Part shown: positions 9,001-14,262 of the stretch, in pieces
Layout of the letters: each line of letters begins with the position of its first letter
Position numbering within the stretch: position 1 is the first letter of the stretch
Source of the DNA: CAYLLN01 sp040901775
GTDB lineage: Bacteria; Planctomycetota; Planctomycetia; Pirellulales; Pirellulaceae
NCBI GenBank assembly: GCA_040901775.1
Contig: JBBDYF010000254.1
Coordinates: 1-14,262, forward strand
DNA: 14,262 nucleotides
Direction: 5' to 3'
Program-made: the position numbers and the translations under genes
The notes under the pieces: generated by a model
The model's input: the letters and a program-made list of their open reading frames with translations, nothing else
What the model was told of the DNA's origin: nothing
Databases searched by the model: none

Positions 9001-9083
9001 CCGAACCGGTTGAGCCGGCCAAGGCAGCCGAGCGGGCCAAGCCTGTGAAGGAACCCGAGCCGCTGAAGGAGATCGCTCCATAG
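6051..9083 (+). CDS. Secreted TPR-like / CHAT-fold protein, catalytic dyad apparently absent
   Basis: This 1010-residue protein has a Sec signal peptide: Arg4, a hydrophobic core at about residues 6-20, and an Ala-Pro-Ala-Gln cleavage region near 22-26. It should therefore act outside the cytoplasm. Helical repeats of TPR type occur at about 41-110 and 225-420, for example the MLGECFYQMGDLDHALEQY unit. The C-terminal CHAT (caspase-HetF-associated) fold covers about 600-975. It is recognised by VVIVPDGVLWYLPFEAL (714-730), the RYAPTLSLAV strand (748-757), and SRTALLSRWRVAGQSTVELMREF (896-918). Active CHAT proteases carry a His in a xHxATHG strand and a Cys in a SACxT strand. The matching segments here read RLVLMADVED (818-827) and VVFPGFHT (862-869), so neither residue is present. 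The C-terminal 35 residues are rich in Pro, Glu, Lys and Ala. The start is fixed by the signal peptide, with a weak GGGAA upstream. The gene ends four bases from the convergent neighbour. Function is unknown; a scaffold or binding role is inferred. Confidence 0.8.
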   Translation: MAARSFVFALPAALVVALWAAPAPAQLPRKQAPNETHFASMTPFLDGDFQDAAKGFRNASRSRIIIGGAWIDSICYHAMLGECFYQMGDLDHALEQYNSACELYLAHRDWMARIDFPPSLGPKTNTQSPAITWGASTRNIKLGAFQDRYSSVLVSTTVGAIEGQAVLSQQPVLYPVHVGEIVRCTALALSRRREILGPTCEHDPLTGQLVDALARRPGPPNHWAQCWVELQLGLAYAGANKIPQAATALQSSLLAGGVYEHPLTCVGLLELGKLSLDEGKYDAAIALFHEATISAMFFDRFEVMEEAFRLGALAYMVSGQKGVYPPLVPAAAAARRVEFVQASILTTLADNLITVGDLPAAQAAIAEASKAMVRTDLPQSAVGARLNYQAARAALQAGNAKQGGASLAAAMAFQKKSSKRLYQIALVDRLFGVGGVTERVADLLYADVLREPTRTDWSVDALETLTVSLTPHPLPYEHWFELALARKEQDKAMNIADRIRRHRFYATQPLGGRVLALRWVLEAPKETLSVEAARQRQELLVKYPNYAELSRSAIAAQEQLAALPLVPADDAEIKRQQNLLADLASTSAAQEALLNMMSLERVVAEFAFPPLLEVSDIQAKLPAGTLVFTYLATQRGVHAFALTNDKYGHFSVALPAKVKADVAELLRDMGHYDRTQPVGGEELTKQDWKQPALRLLKQLTNDTKPEDWAKYEEVVIVPDGVLWYLPFEALQVPTDDGSVSLISKVRMRYAPTLSLAVPDGRPAKRIARTAVVAGKLIPREDDALTQYAKDQLGALADVTMLAGNAPAPAGIFSAALDRLVLMADVEDADKAPYGWSPMQLEGGRGGTLGNWIQLPFAGPEQVVFPGFHTPAEVSLKRPGTGDEVFLAICGLMASGSRTALLSRWRVAGQSTVELMREFVQELPHQSAAAAWQRSVSLSIDRVLDPTREPRLKPSSAADGLKASSPFFWSGYMLVDTGVVPAKEAEPVEPAKAAERAKPVKEPEPLKEIAP

Positions 9084-9087
9084 GCGG

Positions 9088-9435
9088 CTAGTCGGAAGAG
9101 CGTAGGTGGTCCGTGAGTATTTCGTAGATTTTTATTGCAGCAGCTTCCGCGAATTGCCGATCTAGATTTTCGACAAATCCCCCAGACAACCAGTGCCCCA
9201 ACGGCTCACCACCACGACGCTGACCGAACACGGCACGAATTTGACTGTCGATCCCGTCGCTGTTATCCCTTAACACTCGACTTTGGTCGCTTGGCATAGT
9301 TTTGGAGTCCCAATAAATCCAAGCGCGTTTTGCCGTTCCACCGACTTCGATATATGGTTTACAGTTAAAGTGGCAATCGCTGTTGTGCTCGTCCACGGCA
9401 CTTCGATTTCCACTGACAAATCTCCGTTCGTTCAC
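9088..9435 (-). CDS. Hypothetical protein, 115 residues, third gene of a lower-GC cluster
   Basis: I do not recognise this protein. The reading frame extends to 9549, but the upstream part overlaps the previous gene. A GTG at 9435 with GGAGGAA six bases upstream gives the better start (MNERRFVSGN). The product is soluble, has no signal peptide or membrane segment, contains two cysteines close together (CHFNC, residues 21-25), and ends in a probable helix (about 91-111, LDRQFAEAAAIKIYEILTDH). The CxxxC spacing is not a standard zinc or haem motif. It lies 41 bases after the stop of the helix-turn-helix-like gene, and its own stop is four bases from the stop of the CHAT gene on the other strand. 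Composition is less GC-rich than the flanking genes. Confidence 0.6.
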   Translation of the reverse strand: MNERRFVSGNRSAVDEHNSDCHFNCKPYIEVGGTAKRAWIYWDSKTMPSDQSRVLRDNSDGIDSQIRAVFGQRRGGEPLGHWLSGGFVENLDRQFAEAAAIKIYEILTDHLRSSD

Positions 9436-9441
9436 TGTGAC

Positions 9442-9448
9442 TTCCTCC
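9442..9448 (-). promoter_or_regulatory. Strong Shine-Dalgarno site deciding a GTG start
   Basis: GGAGGAA on the minus strand lies six bases before the GTG at 9435. It is the best ribosome binding site seen in the window. It supports translation of the 115-residue protein from GTG rather than from the longer frame. Confidence 0.65.
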
Positions 9449-9476
9449 GTGTTAGCGGACTTGACGATGAGCGCGG

Positions 9477-10037
9477 TTAGGGCAGCTTGCCCCGCCGCCT
9501 TAAGTGATAGCGAATAGCCTGCGGCGTGACGCTGTACTTTCTGCCCCACGCGCTTGCGTTCGGCTTAGCTTCCCAGCCGTTCAGCAACTCTTGAACTTCC
9601 GCGGCAGTCAACTTGCCGGGTGTCGTATCGTGGCCAGTTGAGTGCGTCCCGTCACGTTCGCGGTCTTTCCGATTACCTCGCGGCGTTTTAAACGTGCAAG
9701 TCCCCAGCGCTCCATCGCTCCGCTTTGTTTCTGGACCGTGGGCAGCGACCATGCCGTTGACCGCTGCTCCCGCGCCGGCGAACGATTCTGCGACTGCACG
9801 ACTCGCTATGATTCCGGGATGGTGTTTTCCGGTTAACGGGTTCCTTGGATACCAAAGTTCATAGCCGCCGCTATGGGGATGTAGCTTTATCAGCTTCCAT
9901 TTCGACTTCCCCTTGGATTTGCGGGATTTGGACTTTGATCTCAGACGACGAAAAAGTCGTTTGTCGCTGATTACACAGTAGTTCGGGCCGTAGTTCAATC
10001 CGTTGTAGCGCAATGCCGTTTTTTGCAGTGGGTTCAT
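9477..10037 (-). CDS. Basic protein with a C-terminal helix-turn-helix-like segment
   Basis: This 186-residue protein matches no family I can name. Three parts can be seen. Residues 27-52 are very basic and Ser/Lys/Arg-rich (KRLFRRLRSKSKSRKSKGKS). Residues 53-140 are Gly- and polar-rich, including a WYPRNPLTGKHHPG stretch. Residues 143-183 look like a helix-turn-helix: an LTAAEVQELLNGWEAK helix, an AWGRKYSVT turn region and a PQAIRYHLRRRGKL recognition helix. The pattern resembles short DNA-binding domains that select a site by resolvase-like or MerR-like helices. Nucleic-acid binding is inferred from charge and this pattern. The ATG at 10037 has AGGA six bases upstream, overlapping the stop of the lipoprotein gene, so translational coupling is likely. 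There is no signal peptide, so the protein is cytoplasmic. Confidence 0.7.
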   Translation of the reverse strand: MNPLQKTALRYNGLNYGPNYCVISDKRLFRRLRSKSKSRKSKGKSKWKLIKLHPHSGGYELWYPRNPLTGKHHPGIIASRAVAESFAGAGAAVNGMVAAHGPETKRSDGALGTCTFKTPRGNRKDRERDGTHSTGHDTTPGKLTAAEVQELLNGWEAKPNASAWGRKYSVTPQAIRYHLRRRGKLP

Positions 10038-10043
10038 TGCAGA

Positions 10044-10047
10044 TCCT
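10044..10047 (-). promoter_or_regulatory. Shine-Dalgarno overlapping the upstream stop codon
   Basis: AGGA on the minus strand overlaps the TAG stop of the lipoprotein gene (10046-10048) and is six bases before the ATG at 10037. This arrangement suggests translational coupling of the two genes. Confidence 0.55.
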
Positions 10048-10711
10048 AGCGCTTTGGAGTCGATGCCAAGCCGTCAACAATTTCGTCGATGCGTTGCTTT
10101 GTGAATTCTTCCGCATCGTTGACCATCCACTCTGCGTCATAGCGTTCGTGAAACCCGAACACGACCTTGTTGCTTACATCTTGGGCAAGTTGCGCAGCAG
10201 GTTGATCTGCTCCATTGCCGACTTTTTCCCGAACGAATTCGAGGTCGTACATCGGGAAATTTTTTTCGCGGTATCGGTCAACGATTCGCTCAACCAAACC
10301 TTGTTGACGCTCCGTCGAGACTGCTGCCAGATTTCGGATCGCTGAAAACTCAATGAGCTCTTTGAGCCATTGTTCGCGGGCTTCCTTACCCTTTTGTTCC
10401 ACCTCACGAAGTTTCGTAGCTTGCTCTGGCGCAAGCTCAGTAATCACAGCGAGCTTCGCCGTTGCTTGAATGAGATCATCGAGGCCGCGTTGCTTCTCGT
10501 TAATGCAAGTAGTCAAATAGGTAATGAGCTCTTGCCGCTGTTGTTCCGTGATAGCGGGAATCGCCGTCTTGGTTTTGGCGACAGTTGTTGAATTTTCACC
10601 AGGCGCTTTGACAGGCGGTTCAGTCGCGGCCGGGTGTGTCGGCGACTTGGAGCATCCTGCGGTAACCAACACCATCCCGAAAGCGACCGCAGTAGCCAGC
10701 ATTCTAATCAT
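10046..10711 (-). CDS. Predicted lipoprotein with helical domain, function unknown
   Basis: The first 20 residues form a lipoprotein signal: MIR, a hydrophobic stretch and the lipobox VTAGC with Cys20 as the lipidation site. The mature 202-residue protein would therefore be anchored to a membrane and face out of the cytoplasm. A Pro/Thr-rich linker (about 21-50) is followed by a largely helical, charged domain (about 55-215) with heptad-like Leu/Ile/Ala spacing, including EQQRQELITYLTTCINEKQ and EVEQKGKEAREQWLKELIEF, which could form a coiled coil. No enzymatic motif was found. The longest frame uses a GTG at 10723, but the ATG at 10711 has GGAG six bases upstream and gives a cleaner signal peptide. 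It is the first gene of the minus-strand cluster; the next starts eight bases after its stop. Base composition is visibly less GC-rich than in the neighbouring genes. Confidence 0.75.
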   Translation of the reverse strand: MIRMLATAVAFGMVLVTAGCSKSPTHPAATEPPVKAPGENSTTVAKTKTAIPAITEQQRQELITYLTTCINEKQRGLDDLIQATAKLAVITELAPEQATKLREVEQKGKEAREQWLKELIEFSAIRNLAAVSTERQQGLVERIVDRYREKNFPMYDLEFVREKVGNGADQPAAQLAQDVSNKVVFGFHERYDAEWMVNDAEEFTKQRIDEIVDGLASTPKR

Positions 10712-11020
10712 CGCAAACTCCACTTCGATTACTGTCTAATGCCGCCCCCGCAGTCCGTGGCAACGCCAACGGCTGCCGTCCTGCGGTTGGAATAGGAACT
10801 AAACTAACCCCGGGGTGCAAGTATCGCAAGCAAGTGTTAGTGGAAATTCCCGCTGGCCCTCGGACGTCACCCAACCGCGCTCGCTACATTTGACCGCTGA
10901 GCGCACCCTTGTTCAAATAGAGGCTCCCCCCGCCGACCGCAAAAGCGCTTCGCCTGCGGCCCGCCTTTCGTGTGTAGCTCCCCACCGTCCCCAACCGATC
11001 GATCGCAGGAACGCACGCTC
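10712..11020. other. Divergent intergenic region between the lipoprotein cluster and the PSCyt gene
   Basis: About 309 bases hold the promoters of two divergent units, but no clear -35/-10 pair is visible in either direction. An imperfect inverted repeat (CCAACGGC near 10767 and GCGGTTGG near 10784) could form a weak hairpin. An in-frame GTG at 10970 would extend the PSCyt protein, but it would spoil the signal peptide. No other gene is supported. Confidence 0.45.
10718..10721 (-). promoter_or_regulatory. Shine-Dalgarno site deciding the lipoprotein start
   Basis: GGAG on the minus strand is six bases before the ATG at 10711. The alternative GTG at 10723 overlaps this site itself and has nothing comparable upstream. 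Confidence 0.5.
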
Positions 11021-14000
11021 ATGCTTCCCTTCCCGCTACGGCTTGCAATGCTGCTGCTATTTGCGTGGGCGATGTCCGGGCTGGCACCCACGCCGCTCGT
11101 TGCCGAGGATGCGCAGCTTCCACCCGCCGCGACGCGCAAGGTCGATTTCGCAGCCGACATTCAGACGCTCTTCCGCAAGAACTGTTTCTCGTGTCACGGT
11201 CCCGAACATCAGGAAGGTGGCCTGCGGCTCGACCAGAAAAAGCGAGCGCTCGAAGGGGGCGACAGCGGCCAGGAGATCGTTCCCGGCAAAAGCGCCGCGA
11301 GCCGACTGGTGCGCGTCGTCGCCGGCGTGGACGAAGACTTCGGCCAGATGCCGCCGGAAGGGAAAGGGACGCCGCTCACCGCCGCCGAGATCGGCCTGAT
11401 CCGGGCCTGGATCGACCGAGGGGCCGACTGGCCCGACGATGCGCAGCTTGCCCAGGCGGCCTCGCGGCATTGGTCGCTCCAGCCGATCGTGCGGCCGGCC
11501 GTGCCGCTGACAGATCCCAACAAAACTGCGTTGGCTATTGACGCTTTCATTCTCGCCCGCCTGGCCGAGCAGCAGATCGCGCCCGCGCCCCCGGCCGAGC
11601 CGGCGACGCTCTTGCGCCGCCTGTCGCTCGACCTCTTGGGGCTGCCGCCGTCGCCGGAAGAGGTCGCGGCGCTCGCTGCCGACACGCGCCCCGACGCGAT
11701 TGCACGGCAGACCGACCGGCTGCTCGCTTCGCCCCATTTTGGCGAGCGCTGGGGGCGGCACTGGTTGGACCTGGCCCGCTATGCCGATAGCGACGGCTAC
11801 GAAAAGGATCGCCCCCGACCGCTCGCCTGGCGGTATCGCGACTGGGTCATCGGGGCGATCAACGCCGACATGCCCTACGACCAGTTCACGATCGAGCAGC
11901 TCGCGGGCGACATGCTGCCGGGGGCGAGCGTCGCTCAGCAAACCGCCAGCGGCCTGCATCGCAACACGCTGCACAATACCGAGGGGGGCATCGACCCCGA
12001 GGAAGACCGCGTGAAGAAGACGGTCGATCGGACCAACACGCTGGGGGTCATCTGGCTCGGGCTGACGGTCGGCTGCGCCCAGTGCCACACCCACAAGTAC
12101 GATCCGATCACGCAGCGCGAGTACTATTCGCTGTACGCGATTTTTAACAATCTCGACGAGACCGACATCGAAGCGCCGACTCCCGAGCAGGCGGCGCGGC
12201 TTGTCGCCGATCGCGCGGCGCATGCGGAGCGGCTCGCCGAGTTGCGGCAAGCGCTGACCGCTTACGAGCAGCAAGAGCTTCCCGCCGCGCAGGCCGAGTG
12301 GGAGCGGGCCGTGGCCGCCGCGCCGCCGGTCTGGCGGTCGCTGGAGTTGACCTCGCAGAAGTCGAAGCATGGCGCGACGTTCGCGCGCCGCGAAGACGGT
12401 GCCACGCTCGTCGGCGGAACCAACACCGTTTCCGACGTGTACACGCTCGAAGCCGAATTGTCCGGCGAGGCATTGTCCGGTGATAAGCTGACCGCCATTC
12501 GCCTGGAGGTTCTGCCCGACAAGTCCCTTCCCAAGAGTGGCCCCGGCCGCAGCAAGAGCGGCAACTTCGTTCTCTCGACGTTTTCCGCGACGGTCAGAAC
12601 GCCGGGCAGCGACCGGCCGGTGCAGATCGAACTGGCCGCCGCGCGGGCCGATTTCGCCCAGAAGAACTTTGCGGCGGATCTGGCGCTGAACGACAATCCA
12701 GCGGATGGCTGGGCGATTGGGCCGCAGTTGGGACAGCGGCACGTCGCTGTGTTCGAGCTCAAGGAGCCGCCCGCCTTCCCCCCCGGCACCCTACTGACGA
12801 TCGCGCTCGACCAAACCTATGGCAAGCCGGCGGTGCATAACCTCGGTTGCTTCCGGCTCTCGTTCGCCACCGCTCCGTCGCCCGTGCCGCTGGAAGGGGT
12901 GCCCGAGAACATCGCTCGGATCGCCGGCATCCCCCGTGGCGAGCGAACCGCCGCGCAGGCGAACCAGATTGACTCGTACTATCGCGCGCTCGACGCCCGG
13001 CTGGTGCAGCTTGCCAAGGACGTGACCGATCATCAGGCGAAGCTCCCCAAGTTGCCGGCCGGTCAGCAGGCCCAGGCGGTTAGCCAGCGATCCGAGCCGC
13101 GAGTGACTAACGTGTTGTTGCGGGGGGATTTTCTTAGTCCCGGCGACGCCGTTGCAGCCGGCACGCTCTCGGTACTGCCGCCGCTTGCGCCACGCGGCGC
13201 CGCGGGCGACCGGCTGGACCTCGCGCGCTGGCTGGTCGATCCGGCCAATCCGCTGCCCGCGCGGGTGGCAGCCAACCGGGTCTGGCAGCATCTCTTCGGC
13301 CGCGGCCTGGTTGTCACCAGCGACGACTTTGGCAAGCAAGGCGAGCCCCCCTCGCATCCCGAATTGCTCGACTGGCTGGCGAGCGAGTACGTCGCCGACG
13401 GCTGGAGTTTGAAGGAACTGGTCCGCACGATCGTCGGCTCCGCGACCTATCGGCAATCGTCGGCCCCGCGCCCGGAGCTGGCCGGCGTCGATCCCGAAAA
13501 CGTGCTGCTCGCCCGGCAGTCGCGGCTGCGGGTCGAGGCCGAGATCATCCGCGACGTGTCGCTGGCGACCGGCGGCCTGCTGGCGACTGGGATCGGCGGG
13601 CCGAGCGTTCGCCCGCCGCAACCCGCCGAGTATGCCGGCGTGACCTACGCCAACAGCGCCAAGTGGAGCGAAAGCGCCGGGGCCGATCGCTATCGCCGCG
13701 GCCTGTACACGTTCTTCCAGCGAACGAGTCCCTACCCGATGCTGATGACGTTCGACGCCCCCGACAGCAACGAATGCACGGTCCGCCGGCAAACGAGCAA
13801 CACGCCGCTGCAAGCGTTGACGCTCTGGAACGATCCCGTCTTCTTTGAAGCGGCCCGGTCGCTTGCCAGGCGGACGGTCTCTGACATTCCGTCCAGCGAA
13901 GCGCCCTGGCAGACGGTGCGCGCGCGGGCCGCCCATGCCTTTCAGCTTGGCCTGGCCCGCCAGCCGAGCGAAACCGAAGTCGCCGACCTCGTCGCGCTGT

Positions 14001-14161
14001 ACCACGCCCACTGGCAGTTGGCCGCGGCCGACGAGACCTCGGCCCGACAGATGGTCGGCCCCGAGCCGCCGCCTGCAAACTGCGGCATCGCCGAACTGGC
14101 GGCCTGGATCGGCGTCGGCCGGACGATCCTCAATCTCGACGAATTCATCACGCGGGAATGA
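11021..14161 (+). CDS. Planctomycete cytochrome-type protein (PSCyt1 - DUF1549 - DUF1553)
   Basis: This 1046-residue secreted protein belongs to a family expanded in Planctomycetes whose biochemical role is not firmly known; links to polysaccharide breakdown or extracellular electron transfer have been suggested. A signal peptide covers residues 1-28. The PSCyt1 domain (about 44-135) carries a CxxCH haem-binding motif (NCFSCHGPEH, Cys55, Cys58, His59). DUF1549/PSCyt2 (about 172-380) includes LRRLSLDLLGLPPSPEE, FGERWGRHWLDLARYADSDG and a second CxxCH (CAQCHTHKYDPI, Cys352, Cys355, His356). The central part (about 440-620) looks like a beta-rich insert. DUF1553 (about 728-985) shows ARVAANRVWQHLFGRGLV, GSATYRQSS and RRQTSNTPLQALTLWNDP. 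The LDEFITRE end is typical. The start is the ATG at 11021, with AGGA ten bases upstream; an in-frame GTG at 10970 is less likely. Both haem motifs and all domains are intact. Confidence 0.93.
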   Translation: MLPFPLRLAMLLLFAWAMSGLAPTPLVAEDAQLPPAATRKVDFAADIQTLFRKNCFSCHGPEHQEGGLRLDQKKRALEGGDSGQEIVPGKSAASRLVRVVAGVDEDFGQMPPEGKGTPLTAAEIGLIRAWIDRGADWPDDAQLAQAASRHWSLQPIVRPAVPLTDPNKTALAIDAFILARLAEQQIAPAPPAEPATLLRRLSLDLLGLPPSPEEVAALAADTRPDAIARQTDRLLASPHFGERWGRHWLDLARYADSDGYEKDRPRPLAWRYRDWVIGAINADMPYDQFTIEQLAGDMLPGASVAQQTASGLHRNTLHNTEGGIDPEEDRVKKTVDRTNTLGVIWLGLTVGCAQCHTHKYDPITQREYYSLYAIFNNLDETDIEAPTPEQAARLVADRAAHAERLAELRQALTAYEQQELPAAQAEWERAVAAAPPVWRSLELTSQKSKHGATFARREDGATLVGGTNTVSDVYTLEAELSGEALSGDKLTAIRLEVLPDKSLPKSGPGRSKSGNFVLSTFSATVRTPGSDRPVQIELAAARADFAQKNFAADLALNDNPADGWAIGPQLGQRHVAVFELKEPPAFPPGTLLTIALDQTYGKPAVHNLGCFRLSFATAPSPVPLEGVPENIARIAGIPRGERTAAQANQIDSYYRALDARLVQLAKDVTDHQAKLPKLPAGQQAQAVSQRSEPRVTNVLLRGDFLSPGDAVAAGTLSVLPPLAPRGAAGDRLDLARWLVDPANPLPARVAANRVWQHLFGRGLVVTSDDFGKQGEPPSHPELLDWLASEYVADGWSLKELVRTIVGSATYRQSSAPRPELAGVDPENVLLARQSRLRVEAEIIRDVSLATGGLLATGIGGPSVRPPQPAEYAGVTYANSAKWSESAGADRYRRGLYTFFQRTSPYPMLMTFDAPDSNECTVRRQTSNTPLQALTLWNDPVFFEAARSLARRTVSDIPSSEAPWQTVRARAAHAFQLGLARQPSETEVADLVALYHAHWQLAAADETSARQMVGPEPPPANCGIAELAAWIGVGRTILNLDEFITRE

Positions 14162-14162
14162 A

Positions 14163-14190
14163 GTCAGTTGTCAGTTGTCAGTTGTCAGTT
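14163..14190 (+). repeat. Tandem heptamer repeat, four copies of GTCAGTT
   Basis: Four exact head-to-tail copies of GTCAGTT begin two bases after the stop codon of the PSCyt gene. The repeat is followed immediately by the C-tract array. It is too short and AT-poor to be a terminator, and it is not dyad-symmetric. Confidence 0.9.
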
Positions 14191-14195
14191 GAAAT

Positions 14196-14262
14196 CCCAG
14201 CCCCGAGCCCCGATCCCCCAGTCCCCAACCCCAACCCCAGCCCCAGCCCCCCCCCCCGCCCC
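14196..14262. repeat. C-tract array (G-tracts on the minus strand)
   Basis: Nine or more runs of three to eleven C are separated by one to three bases, and the array continues to the window edge. The first full units have a seven-base period (CCCCGAG, CCCCGAT, CCCCCAG, TCCCCAA) and then shift to six bases (CCCCAA, CCCCAG). The minus strand could fold into G-quadruplexes. The array may continue beyond the window, and the terminal run of 11 C is a place where sequencing or assembly errors are likely. Confidence 0.8.

Noticed and set aside
9436..9549. Extension of the 115-residue protein upstream to 9549
   Set aside because: The extension overlaps the coding end of the previous gene, and a GTG with a strong ribosome binding site at 9435 explains the start better.
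11057..12742. Minus-strand frame of 561 codons antisense to the PSCyt gene
   Set aside because: The plus-strand protein has two CxxCH motifs and three known domains. The antisense frame is Arg/Gly-rich and shows no domain.

Overview
The window looks like chromosomal DNA of a GC-rich planctomycete, probably of the Pirellulales type. The strongest evidence is the rightmost gene, which has the PSCyt1 / DUF1549 / DUF1553 architecture that is heavily expanded in Planctomycetes. The secreted TPR-CHAT protein and the long high-GC antisense reading frames fit this. No RNA gene, CRISPR array, transposase or integrase was recognised.

Layout. (1) 1-4078, minus strand: treZ then treY, the two enzymes that make trehalose from the reducing end of glycogen or maltodextrin. 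treY runs off the left edge without its C-terminus. (2) 4079-4269: a divergent intergenic region with an imperfect 13-bp inverted repeat. (3) 4270-5493, plus strand: an AI-2E family (PF01594) membrane permease. (4) 5494-6050: a gene-free stretch with no convincing signal. (5) 6051-9083, plus strand: a secreted protein with TPR-like helices and a C-terminal CHAT fold that appears to have lost both protease catalytic residues. (6) 9088-10711, minus strand: a compact three-gene cluster (lipoprotein, basic helix-turn-helix-like protein, small unknown protein). Its base composition is less GC-rich than the flanks, and it meets the CHAT gene tail to tail with a 4-bp gap. (7) 11021-14161, plus strand: the planctomycete cytochrome-type protein. 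(8) 14162-14262: a heptamer tandem repeat followed by a C-tract array at the right edge.

How the genes work together. TreZ and TreY form one pathway: TreY isomerises the terminal alpha-1,4 bond of a maltooligosaccharide to the alpha,alpha-1,1 bond of trehalose, and TreZ releases the trehalose. They are probably co-transcribed. The permease is divergently transcribed from the same intergenic region, which allows shared osmotic or stress control, but that is an inference. The three genes of the lower-GC cluster have tight spacing and good Shine-Dalgarno sites, so they are probably an operon of unknown function. It is the best candidate here for something undescribed, together with the CHAT protein that lacks its catalytic residues. 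The PSCyt protein normally pairs with a DUF1501 protein, which would lie beyond the right edge if present.
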